A stretch of DNA of 64,000 nucleotides from JANLVI01 sp031363915 (GTDB lineage Bacteria; Vulcanimicrobiota; Vulcanimicrobiia; Vulcanimicrobiales; Vulcanimicrobiaceae), in contig JANLVI010000035.1 in NCBI GenBank assembly GCA_031363915.1, forward strand, positions 57,246 to 121,245, written 5' to 3'. Positions 42,480 to 50,948 of this stretch are shown here, in pieces. The translations under genes were made by a program, and so were the position numbers. The stretch's first letter is position 1. Each line of letters opens with the position of its first letter. The notes under the pieces were generated by a model that was not told the origin of the DNA, made no database searches, and was given only the letters and a program-made list of their open reading frames with translations.

Positions 42480-44294
42480 GTGGCACGTCGTAATTCGAAT
42501 TTAACCTCGATCGGTATTCCGCTTGGTACGCTCGCGATCGTCGCAGGCTGTTCGGGCGGCGGTTCGGTCGCTCCGGCGCCGGTGGCATCGAGCATTGCCG
42601 GTGCGCCTACCCTGGCACCGGGTCAAACAATGCCGGTGACGATGCTGATCAATCCGCCGCGCCGCGATGCGGCTAGTCGGCGGTTACCCGCATCGCGCAA
42701 GACAAAGTATCAGCCGTCCTCCACGAGCTCCGGTGTCATCAAAATCGGTATCACGGCATTCGCCGGGAGCTCGACCCCGGTTCCCGCTCCCACCGAGACG
42801 GTCTTTACCTTCCCCGCCGTCAGCGGGTCGAGCTCGCCCTCTCCGTATCCGATTACGGTCAACGTCCCCGTCAGCGGCGGCGACACGTTCGTAGTACGTG
42901 AATACAACGGAAACACGGTGGGCGGCAGTCCCAACGGGTACCTGCTCTCGACGTATACATCCGCGACGCCGATCCCCGTGTATCTGAATGCGACGAATCG
43001 CATTTCTATCACCACCCAACCCGTTGTGTCCTCAGTTTCATTCAGCCCGAATAACGTGATATTCTGGGAAGATCAAAGCGGACCGCAAACCTCAGCTCCG
43101 GTAACCGTGCGGCTTGCCGATGTCGAAGGTTATCAAATCGATGTCCCCGCTGCGAACCCCGTGTCACTGAGCGCGACGATGCCCGGTTTGTTGGGCACCG
43201 CTGGATCCTTGCCGCTTCCGACGTCGACGAAGGTCCCGCTCTACTACCCTTTGCAGGCTAATGCATCCGCCGCTGTCTCGGTATCGATCCCGAGCCTGCC
43301 GAACGCATACGTCGCCGCTCCGAATCCGCTGACGGTCACTCCGGACTACTATTTGTTCTTTGGGGAACTCGGCGGCGGAATCGATATTTTCGAGGCAGCG
43401 CCGTATTTCGCGGGAACGCAGACCGCGCCCGCGTTCAGCACGAGTGTCCCCAGTCCGTCGCCGCAATTGATCGGCGCGCAGCCGGGTTGCGGCGGATATC
43501 TCGCGCAGGCCCTCGGCACGTCGAACGGATTCAGTTACGCGTTCACGGTCGACCTTCCAGCAACGGGTCCCGCCTCGACGCGCACGATGAATTTGATCCC
43601 TTCCTCCAGTGAGAACGGGCGCGCACTCGCCCCGAGTTCCTGCTCGGGTTACGTGCTATCGAGCGGCGGCAGTGGCGGTTATCTTTACTCGATCGACATG
43701 TCGTCGGCGACCGCGATGAATCTCACTAGCGTGTCAGCGTTTTTCACGCCGACCGGGCTTGCTGTCGACCCGCTAGCGGCGACGCTTTACACGGGCGACT
43801 CGATCGGTTACCTGAATTCATACAACTACAGTACCTCCGCACAATCGGTCTCATCGGGTCCTGCCGGTACGCCGGTTGGCCTCGTCGTCGGAAACGGGCG
43901 GATATTCCAGGCCACGAGCAGTGGTTATCTCTACGGTTATACCAGCGCAACGTCCACGCGAGCGACGATCGGGTACCTCAGCGCAACCCCGGTTGCGTTG
44001 ACGATCTCAAACGACGGTGCAAAGCTTTTCATCAGCCAAGGAAACCAGATTTATTTCGCCGATAACTCGACCGCGATGCCGACCGCTCTGTCCACGCCGG
44101 TGACGCTTCCCGCCGGGGCCGCAGTCACGGCTATGGCCGTCACGCCGGACAACGACACGCTCTTGGTGGCGTCCGGGTCGAACAATACGCTCTACAAATT
44201 CGCCTTGGCAAACATCGTGACGGCCGGCTTCCCGCTCCCCGCCGTCGCGGCAGCGATCCCCGCGAACACGCAGACGTTTGCCATCAGCCCGTAG
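42480..44294 (+). CDS. Lipoprotein with beta-propeller-like repeats
   Basis: A 604-residue exported protein starting at GTG 42480, which has a perfect GGAGG ribosome-binding site five bases before it. Lipobox LAIVAGC at about residues 17-23, then a Ser/Pro/Thr-rich region and Ig-like beta segments, and a C-terminal half with propeller-like units (TGLAVDPLAATLYTGDSIGY, VGLVVGNGRIFQATSSGYLY, VALTISNDGAKLFISQGNQI, AMAVTPDNDTLLVASGSN). A role in surface binding or adhesion is possible. The open frame upstream of the GTG lies in the glycosyltransferase gene and is not used. Low charge and many Ser/Thr fit an extracytoplasmic protein. Confidence 0.78.
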   Translation: MARRNSNLTSIGIPLGTLAIVAGCSGGGSVAPAPVASSIAGAPTLAPGQTMPVTMLINPPRRDAASRRLPASRKTKYQPSSTSSGVIKIGITAFAGSSTPVPAPTETVFTFPAVSGSSSPSPYPITVNVPVSGGDTFVVREYNGNTVGGSPNGYLLSTYTSATPIPVYLNATNRISITTQPVVSSVSFSPNNVIFWEDQSGPQTSAPVTVRLADVEGYQIDVPAANPVSLSATMPGLLGTAGSLPLPTSTKVPLYYPLQANASAAVSVSIPSLPNAYVAAPNPLTVTPDYYLFFGELGGGIDIFEAAPYFAGTQTAPAFSTSVPSPSPQLIGAQPGCGGYLAQALGTSNGFSYAFTVDLPATGPASTRTMNLIPSSSENGRALAPSSCSGYVLSSGGSGGYLYSIDMSSATAMNLTSVSAFFTPTGLAVDPLAATLYTGDSIGYLNSYNYSTSAQSVSSGPAGTPVGLVVGNGRIFQATSSGYLYGYTSATSTRATIGYLSATPVALTISNDGAKLFISQGNQIYFADNSTAMPTALSTPVTLPAGAAVTAMAVTPDNDTLLVASGSNNTLYKFALANIVTAGFPLPAVAAAIPANTQTFAISP

Positions 44295-44356
44295 CTTTGC
44301 CTCTTCGTGAAAAGTCGTTTCAAGGCAGGGCCGTTGTTTGGCAGAATGTCCTCAGA

Positions 44357-45802
44357 ATGGACGAATTCGCTACCCGGCTGACGGCTATCGTCGGTGCCAA
44401 GCACGCGATCACGGACCCGGGCGAACTGCTCACCTACGAGTGTGACGGCCTCGCCGGATTCCGCGTCCGGCCGCGCATCGTCGTCTTGCCGCGAACCACC
44501 GAAGAAGTTAGCGCGTGCGTGAAGCTCGCGCGCGCGGCCCGTGTATCCATCGTCCCGCGCGGCGCGGGAACGGGTCTCTCCGGCGGGGCCCTTCCGACCG
44601 AAGGGTGTCTCGTCGTCGGCCTTTCGCGCATGAAAGATATCCTGGAAGTCGATCTGCCGAACTTCCGCATGCGGGTTGGTCCGGGCGTGATCAACCTCGA
44701 TATTTCCAAACGCCTTGCAGCGGATGGGTATTACTATGCGCCCGATCCGAGTTCGCAGAGCGTCTGCTCGATCGGCGGCAACGTCGCGGAAAATTCTGGC
44801 GGCGCGCACTGTCTGAAGTACGGATTCACGGTCAATCACGTCCTGGGCGTCACAATGGTGCTCGCCGACGGCGAAATCGTCGAGATCGGCGGGACGATCG
44901 ACCCCCTCGGCTACGACCTCACGGGCGTCGTCGTCGGCAGCGAAGGTCTACTCGGAATCGTCACCGAGGTGACAGTGCGTCTGTTGCGCCGACCGCAGGC
45001 GACGCGCACGATTTTCGCAACGTTCCCCTCGACCGATGAAGCGGGCGCGGCCGTTTCTGCGATCATCGCTGCGGGCATCGTTCCAGCGGCCATCGAGATG
45101 ATGGATCAGCTCGCAATCGAGGCGATCGTCGCATCGACACACGTCGATTGGCCGCTGGATGCGGGTGCGGCGCTGCTCATCGACGTCGACGGCATTACCG
45201 GAGAAGTCGAGCACACCGCCGAGATCGTGCTCGATCTTGTGAAGACGGCTGGGGCAATCGAGATTCGCACGCCGCGCGACGATGCCGAGCGCGCGCTGAT
45301 GTGGAAAGGCCGCAAAGGCGCGTTCGCCGCGATGGGCCGCATCTCGCCCAACTATTACGTCCAGGACGGGGTCATTCCGCGCTCCGCGATCTCGACCGTG
45401 TTGCGCGAAATCGCGCGGTTGGGAACCGAAGCGGGACTACGTGTCGCAAACGTCTTTCACGCCGGGGACGGCAACTTGCATCCGCTCGTGCTGTACGACG
45501 GACGCATCCCCGGAGAAGAAGCGAAGGCCGAACATGTCGGCGGCGAGATCCTCAAAATCTGCGTGCGCCACGGCGGCTCGATCACGGGCGAACACGGCGT
45601 CGGTCACGACAAGGCCGTCTACATGGGCGAACTCTTTACCGACGACGATTTGGAGACGCAGCATTACGTGCGCTGCGCGTTCGACCCACAGCGATCGTTC
45701 AATCCGGGCAAAGTGTTCCCGACGCCGCGCCTCTGCGGCGATCGGCCCGGCGTCTATACGCCGAGTTCCGCGGAACTCGCCGGTGCGGCGGGCCGCGGGT
45801 GA
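44357..45802 (+). CDS. glcD: Glycolate oxidase subunit GlcD
   Basis: A 481-residue FAD subunit of the glycolate/2-hydroxyacid oxidase. PRGAGTGLSGGALPTEG, CSIGGNVAENSGGAHCLKYG and VGSEGLLGIVTEV form the FAD site; NVFHAGDGNLHPLVLYDG and GSITGEHGVGHDKA line the substrate pocket. Start ATG 44357 is preferred to 44297, which lies just after the upstream stop and adds 20 non-conserved residues. It overlaps glcE by four bases. The enzyme oxidises glycolate to glyoxylate and sends electrons to the quinone pool via GlcF. Confidence 0.95.
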   Translation: MDEFATRLTAIVGAKHAITDPGELLTYECDGLAGFRVRPRIVVLPRTTEEVSACVKLARAARVSIVPRGAGTGLSGGALPTEGCLVVGLSRMKDILEVDLPNFRMRVGPGVINLDISKRLAADGYYYAPDPSSQSVCSIGGNVAENSGGAHCLKYGFTVNHVLGVTMVLADGEIVEIGGTIDPLGYDLTGVVVGSEGLLGIVTEVTVRLLRRPQATRTIFATFPSTDEAGAAVSAIIAAGIVPAAIEMMDQLAIEAIVASTHVDWPLDAGAALLIDVDGITGEVEHTAEIVLDLVKTAGAIEIRTPRDDAERALMWKGRKGAFAAMGRISPNYYVQDGVIPRSAISTVLREIARLGTEAGLRVANVFHAGDGNLHPLVLYDGRIPGEEAKAEHVGGEILKICVRHGGSITGEHGVGHDKAVYMGELFTDDDLETQHYVRCAFDPQRSFNPGKVFPTPRLCGDRPGVYTPSSAELAGAAGRG

Positions 45803-46965
45803 TCGCACTACCGCATCGTCCGAATTCGATCGACGAGCTCGCACAGACGATCGCCGCGATCGACGCCGCCGGGGATGCCTGCGCGCTCGTCGGCGGTGCA
45901 ACGGAGATCGGACTTGGTAATCCCGCGACGCGTCCGCTCCAGACCATCGAGACCGCTTCACTGGGGCGCATCATCGAGTACGCGCCCGCCGATCTGACGA
46001 TCACGGTGGAAACCGGCATCACGCACGCGGCGCTGCAAGCCGAAGTGCGCAAGAACGGACAATTTCTCGCACTCGATGCCGCGCATCCCGAATCGGCAAG
46101 CATCGGCGGACTCATCGCCGCCAATAGTTGGGGTCGGCGGCGGACGAAGTACGGCACGATCAAAGACCTCATCGTCGGCGTCGCAATCGTGCGCGCCGAC
46201 GGCACGCGCGCGCGTGGGGGCGGCAAAGTCGTCAAGAACGTCGCGGGTTTCGATCTGCCCAAGTTGATGGTGGGGTCGCTTGGGACGCTCGGTGCAATCG
46301 CAGAGGCCACGTTCCGCCTGCATCCGCTTCCGCAGATCGAGCGCGCCGTCGGTTTTCGGTGTAGCGATCACGGGCGTATTCAAGCGATCGTGGGCGAGCT
46401 GATCGGTCATGCGCTCGAACCGACATCGATCGAAGTCGTCGGCGAAATCAATCCGTCGCTGATCGTACGCTTCGATGGATTCGAACGCGGCGTCTCAGAG
46501 CAAGTCGACGCGGCCCTCGCGATCGCGCGTACGTACGGTGTTGCCATCGACGAACTCGATGCGACCGCGACCGGCCTTGCCGACGCCGCGCACGTCCGCG
46601 CGCGTTCGGGCGCGATTCGCTTGCAAATCACGCATCTGCCCTCGGCGTATACGAGCGTCATGAACGCGATCGTGCATCCGCTCATGCCGGCGCTCGACCA
46701 GGTGCGTGCCGTCGCATTACCGGCGATCGCCGCCGTTTTCGTTTCCGCACTCGGCACCACGTCCGAGAGCCGGACGGCGATTCTCGAAGCGCGCGCGGCG
46801 ATCGAAGCCGAGGGCGGTTCGCTCGTCGTGCACGCGCAGCCGCCCGACCTGCAGGTCGAAGCCTGGGGTAAACCGCCGCCCGCTTTTGCGCTCATGCGCG
46901 CGCTCAAAGAACGTTTCGATCCGCACGGGACGTTCAACCCCGGCCGTTTCGTCGGAGGACTTTAG
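45799..46965 (+). CDS. glcE: Glycolate oxidase subunit GlcE
   Basis: A 388-residue FAD-binding subunit from GTG 45799, which overlaps the glcD stop (GTGA). CALVGGATEIGLGN near residue 33, ASIGGLIAANSWGRRRTKYG near 96 and GGGKVVKNVAGFDLPKLMVG near 137 are the FAD-domain motifs, and the chain ends GRFVGGL like its paralogue at 12200. A longer open frame upstream is only a shadow of glcD. Confidence 0.94.
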   Translation: MIALPHRPNSIDELAQTIAAIDAAGDACALVGGATEIGLGNPATRPLQTIETASLGRIIEYAPADLTITVETGITHAALQAEVRKNGQFLALDAAHPESASIGGLIAANSWGRRRTKYGTIKDLIVGVAIVRADGTRARGGGKVVKNVAGFDLPKLMVGSLGTLGAIAEATFRLHPLPQIERAVGFRCSDHGRIQAIVGELIGHALEPTSIEVVGEINPSLIVRFDGFERGVSEQVDAALAIARTYGVAIDELDATATGLADAAHVRARSGAIRLQITHLPSAYTSVMNAIVHPLMPALDQVRAVALPAIAAVFVSALGTTSESRTAILEARAAIEAEGGSLVVHAQPPDLQVEAWGKPPPAFALMRALKERFDPHGTFNPGRFVGGL

Positions 46966-48245
46966 TGGATATCGAAACGCGCACGACGCGCGAACTCATC
47001 GACGACTGCGTTCACTGCGGTTTTTGTTTGCCCGCGTGTCCGACCTACAATTCGTGGTCGCACGAGAGCGATTCGCCGCGCGGCCGCATCGATCTGATGA
47101 AAGGCGTTGCCGACGGCGTCATCGTTATGGACGACGTCGTGCGCGGCCACTTCGATGCATGCTTGGGCTGCATGGGCTGCGTGACGTCCTGCCCGTCGGG
47201 CGTGCGGTACGACTTGCTGATCGAGGCGACGCGCGCGATGGCGGAAGAGAAGCCGCGGGCGCCGCTGGATCGCGCGTTCCGCGAATTGATCTTCGCGCTC
47301 TTCCCGTACCCGGACCGACTCAACAAGCTCGCCTATCCGCTGATCGCGTATGCGAAGAGTGGCGCACAGGGGCTGGTACGTAAGTCAGGATTAACAAAAT
47401 TGCTTCCGCCGCGCTTGCGAGCATTGGAATCGCTCTCGCCCGATATCGAATTCTCCGACTTACGCAAGACGCTGCCGACGTTCACGCCGGCGGTCGGCGA
47501 ACGGCGCGCGCGCGTTGCGCTCGTCGCAGGCTGCGTGCAGCGTACGTTCTTTCCAAACGTCAACGACGCGACGATCCGCGTGCTCGCGGCGGAAGGCTGC
47601 GATGTGATCGTGCCCGAGCAGCAAGGCTGCTGCGGTGCGCTCTCCCTGCACTCGGGCCGCCAGGAAGAGGCAAAGAATTTCGCCCGCGCCCTCATCGCAC
47701 GTTTCGAGCAGCACGACGTCGAGACGATCGTCATCAATGCGGCCGGTTGCGGTTCCTCGCTCAAAGAGTACGGCGACATTCTTGCAACCGATTCGCGGTG
47801 GGCGGATCGCGCGGCGGCGTTCGCACGCAAAGTCCGCGATATCAACGAGTATCTGGCCGCGCTCGAACCGCGGGCAAAGCGGCATCCGATCCCGCTGCGC
47901 GTCGCGTATCACGACGCGTGTCATCTCGCCCACGCGCAGCGCATCCGCAGTCAGCCCCGCCAACTCTTGCGCGGGATTCCGGACTTGCAATTACTCGAAA
48001 TTCCGGACGGCGATCAATGTTGCGGGAGTGCCGGCACCTACAATCTTTTCGAGCCCGAAGCCGCCCGCGAGATCGGCGACCGAAAAGTCGACAACGTCAC
48101 GAGCGTGACGCCGCAGTTGCTCGCGAGCGCGAATCCCGGCTGCACCCTACAAATTCAGTCGATCCTGCGCGACCGCGGAGCGACCCTCCGCGCCGCACAT
48201 CCGATCGAGATACTGGACGCCTCGATCGCCGGCCGTCAGCCGTAA
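46965..48245 (+). CDS. glcF: Glycolate oxidase iron-sulfur subunit GlcF
   Basis: A 426-residue subunit from GTG 46965, overlapping the glcE stop by one base. Two 4Fe-4S motifs occur at residues 15-25 (CVHCGFCLPACP) and about 66-76 (CLGCMGCVTSCPSG). Two cysteine-rich CCG domains follow, QQGCCGALSLHSGR near 220 and GDQCCGSAGTYN near 345, as in all GlcF/heterodisulfide-reductase-like subunits. It carries electrons from the flavin subunits towards quinone. It ends the glcDEF operon 15 bases before a strong bidirectional terminator. Confidence 0.95.
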   Translation: MDIETRTTRELIDDCVHCGFCLPACPTYNSWSHESDSPRGRIDLMKGVADGVIVMDDVVRGHFDACLGCMGCVTSCPSGVRYDLLIEATRAMAEEKPRAPLDRAFRELIFALFPYPDRLNKLAYPLIAYAKSGAQGLVRKSGLTKLLPPRLRALESLSPDIEFSDLRKTLPTFTPAVGERRARVALVAGCVQRTFFPNVNDATIRVLAAEGCDVIVPEQQGCCGALSLHSGRQEEAKNFARALIARFEQHDVETIVINAAGCGSSLKEYGDILATDSRWADRAAAFARKVRDINEYLAALEPRAKRHPIPLRVAYHDACHLAHAQRIRSQPRQLLRGIPDLQLLEIPDGDQCCGSAGTYNLFEPEAAREIGDRKVDNVTSVTPQLLASANPGCTLQIQSILRDRGATLRAAHPIEILDASIAGRQP

Positions 48246-48260
48246 TTATCGAATCGGCAA

Positions 48261-48294
48261 GAAAAAGACCGCGCTGCGAACCGCGGTCTTTTTC
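48261..48294. terminator. Bidirectional terminator between glcF and the FecR-domain gene
   Basis: GAAAAAGACCGCG and CGCGGTCTTTTTC form a perfect 13-bp stem with an 8-base loop, with an A-run on one side and a T-run on the other, so it can terminate both convergent transcripts. Confidence 0.93.
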
Positions 48295-48311
48295 TCACTC
48301 AGCGCTGGCGG

Positions 48312-50039
48312 CTAAAGCGGACGTTGTCCAGGCGGCCGGACGTGCGGTCCGCTCGGGGGCGTAACGCGCGGGCTCGGTCCGGGTCCCGGCGTTACGCTCG
48401 GTCCTGGTGTCGGGCCGGTTTGCGACCTCCGTTTGTGTCCCGCGATAATGAATCCCGTGGATGAAATGTTGAATACGAACTGCTGCGTCGGAGCCGGTGA
48501 GCCGGCACCCTTAACGGTGAGGGTACAAGCCGGTCCGCCGGGCGGTGTCGCTCCGCCGTAATCCGGGGCACCGGTGATCGATACGATGAACGTTCCGCCG
48601 CTTCCGGGAATCGGCGCCAGCGGCGTGAGCGTGGCGTAGGGTGTGGTTGGATTTACGGTTCCGGTTTGGCAAAGCAGCGATGCATTGATCTGCGTACCGC
48701 TCGGACCGGCTTGCATGAACGTGAACGGGAAGGTTTGGGGAACCGCGCTCGACGCGTTCGTAACGTTCGTCGTTGGGGGGTTGCCAGATGTGTTCAGTAA
48801 GTTGCCGAATGCGCTGTACGTAGCGGTGACGGCCGCTCCGCCCGGTGGGGTTATACTCAGGGTGACCAGACCGCCTCCGGTGATGTTGACATCAACGGAA
48901 CCGACGAGATCGGGCGTGTTTTGCGGCAGGTGAACCGCCGAGATCGAGCCGGGTCCGCTCGCGGATATGAGACTTACATTGATCGGCCCGCCAGCCCCGG
49001 ATCCGTTGAAGTAATTGACCAGCGTGAAATTTGCCAGCGGAGCGACGAGCGTCGGGAAGCTCGCAAAAACGTTCGACGTCGTTGCCGGTGTGATCGTCAG
49101 GGCGCCTAGCGTCGGCACCGGTGAGGGTGGGCCTACGGGCGACGGCGTGGGAACGGGCGTGACCGTTGGTACGGAGCTCTGCGTGGGACCGGGCGTCGGC
49201 TGCTGCGTCGTTGCGATGACCGCGGTCGCGCCGCCGACAACACCCGTGGTGATGATCTGGCCGGTCGTTATGCCGCCGGTCGCGCCGGTTGCAGTTCCGA
49301 TGGTCGAACCGGAGGTCGACCCGGTCGTATCACCGATAGCGTTGGTCGCGGTGTTTCCGCTGACCGTACCGGTGCCGGTCGACCCGAACTGGCTGACGGC
49401 CGGATTGTTGACTTGCGCGTTGCTGACGATCGTCTGCGTCGCCGTACCGATGGAGTTTGCCGCGCCGCTGACGATGAGCGTCTGACCCGAAACGAGGGTC
49501 ACTGTTTGCGTGCCGGTTTGGACCGTGACGTCGCCGATCGTGCAGACGGTGCAGACGACCTGCGTGCCGGTCGGACCGGTAATGAGGAAACCTTCGGTGC
49601 CGCGGACGGCGATCTGCGAGGTCGGCGTCGTGAACGTGTAGTTCGACTGACCGCCGGCCGGTCGCCGGATTTTGAAGTGCAGCGCCCCATTGTTGAGCGC
49701 GATGCTGTTCTGCTTGCCGGAGGATGCGGCTTGGAATGCCCCAACTTGCACGATCGTGTTCTCGCCGATATCGATTTCCGATGAATCGACGAGTTTGAGT
49801 ACCGCAAGCGACCGTGATTTGGTCACCGCGTATGCGTCGTCGCCAAGATTTTGGCGGCCGAAGATCGGCTTGAAGGGGGCATCGTTGCCAGATTGGTAGC
49901 CAACCGAGCCCTTCACGCGACTGAGTTCCTTATCGCCGCTGCCCGCGCGCGCTCCGGAAGCGCTTAGGGCCAAAGCCAAAGTCAGCCCCGTTAATGAAAC
50001 GAGGCGGAACATACGGGTAGTCGCAATCCGTTGAAGCAT
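48312..50039 (-). CDS. FecR-domain exported protein with low-complexity Pro/Thr linker
   Basis: A 575-residue protein with a signal peptide (cleavage after ARA, about residue 32). Residues 40-175 form a FecR-type domain: GSVGYQSGNDAPFKPI, KSRSLAVLKLVDSSEIDIGE, NGALHFKIRRPAGGQSNYTF and TSQIAVRGTEGFLI. A Gly/Thr/Ser-rich segment then leads to a PTPTP-type linker at about 285-315, an Ig-like region and a Pro-rich tail. There is no neighbouring ECF sigma factor or TonB receptor, so a signalling role like E. coli FecR is not supported; a surface role is more likely. Confidence 0.8.
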   Translation of the reverse strand: MLQRIATTRMFRLVSLTGLTLALALSASGARAGSGDKELSRVKGSVGYQSGNDAPFKPIFGRQNLGDDAYAVTKSRSLAVLKLVDSSEIDIGENTIVQVGAFQAASSGKQNSIALNNGALHFKIRRPAGGQSNYTFTTPTSQIAVRGTEGFLITGPTGTQVVCTVCTIGDVTVQTGTQTVTLVSGQTLIVSGAANSIGTATQTIVSNAQVNNPAVSQFGSTGTGTVSGNTATNAIGDTTGSTSGSTIGTATGATGGITTGQIITTGVVGGATAVIATTQQPTPGPTQSSVPTVTPVPTPSPVGPPSPVPTLGALTITPATTSNVFASFPTLVAPLANFTLVNYFNGSGAGGPINVSLISASGPGSISAVHLPQNTPDLVGSVDVNITGGGLVTLSITPPGGAAVTATYSAFGNLLNTSGNPPTTNVTNASSAVPQTFPFTFMQAGPSGTQINASLLCQTGTVNPTTPYATLTPLAPIPGSGGTFIVSITGAPDYGGATPPGGPACTLTVKGAGSPAPTQQFVFNISSTGFIIAGHKRRSQTGPTPGPSVTPGPGPSPRVTPPSGPHVRPPGQRPL

Positions 50040-50095
50040 GAAAGCCCCCGGGCTATTAGTAAAAGACCAGACATGAAGAGTTTACGCAGGCAACC

Positions 50096-50899
50096 ATGAC
50101 ACCCTCTCCGGGCAACTCCTCTGCCGCTCGCCGCTACGTCGACGTTCTGGCCGCTTGGTCGTCCCTCAAGGCGTCACACGGTCTTTTCGTGCGTGAAATC
50201 GCATGTGTGGGGGCACCGCGAACGCTGCTGTGCATCGAAATCGACCCAACGAATGTTAGCACCGTCACACTTGTCGCAGGCGTCCATGGTGACGAGCCCG
50301 CGGCTCCGTGGGCCCTGCTCTCGCTGGTCCGCGACCGCTTGCTCGACCGCCGCTTCGGCTATCGCATCTGGCCGTGCACCAACCCGACCGGTTACGACGC
50401 GGGGACGCGCGAGAGTGCGGAGGGAGTCGACATCAACCGAACGTTTTCGCGGGGCGGTTCGACACCCGAAGCTCGCGCGATCCTCACGGCCAATCGCGAC
50501 CGTCATTTCGCGCTCTCGATCGACCTGCACGAAGATCACGAAGCCACCGGCTTCTACGGCTACGAAACGCTCGTCGAACGCACGCCGCGCTATCGCGACG
50601 TCGTCACATCGGCGATCGAACGCGCGGGGTATCCGCTGCAGACGATTCATCCCGGCTACGATTTGGGTACGCCGCCCGAAGCCGCAAGCGCGCAAGACGT
50701 CACGCCGGGTTGGATCGCGGTCGATGCCAAAAAAGAAGCGGCGTTCTTTTCGGGACTGCCATTTACGCTTGCGATGTCGCGCCGGGCCGCACCACGCGCA
50801 CTGACCTTCGAGTCGCCGCGAACGCGCGATTGGGACGAGCGGATCGCCTGCCATCGCATCGCGGTGACCGCCGCGATCGCTGCGACAAAAGCCGGCTAG
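50096..50899 (+). CDS. M14-type zinc carboxypeptidase/succinylglutamate desuccinylase-like protein
   Basis: A 267-residue protein with the M14 layout: zinc motif GVHGDEPAAP (HxxE) near residue 63, NPTGYDAGTRES and GVDINRTF near 115 (Asn-Arg substrate clamp), and DLHEDHEATGFYGYE near 143 with the third zinc His. It is short for a carboxypeptidase and resembles the aspartoacylase/desuccinylase branch, so it may hydrolyse a small N-acyl amino acid or peptide. It is divergent from the FecR-domain gene across 56 bases. Confidence 0.82.
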   Translation: MTPSPGNSSAARRYVDVLAAWSSLKASHGLFVREIACVGAPRTLLCIEIDPTNVSTVTLVAGVHGDEPAAPWALLSLVRDRLLDRRFGYRIWPCTNPTGYDAGTRESAEGVDINRTFSRGGSTPEARAILTANRDRHFALSIDLHEDHEATGFYGYETLVERTPRYRDVVTSAIERAGYPLQTIHPGYDLGTPPEAASAQDVTPGWIAVDAKKEAAFFSGLPFTLAMSRRAAPRALTFESPRTRDWDERIACHRIAVTAAIAATKAG

Positions 50900-50948
50900 C
50901 AAGCAACGACGATGGAACGCGCGGGACGTTCGCGAAATCACTTCTATT

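Noticed and set aside
50900..50948. TPP riboswitch ahead of the thiO-thiS-thiG operon
   Set aside because: The gap before the ETF-QO gene is only 49 bases and thiO has no leader at all; no thi-box pattern was seen.
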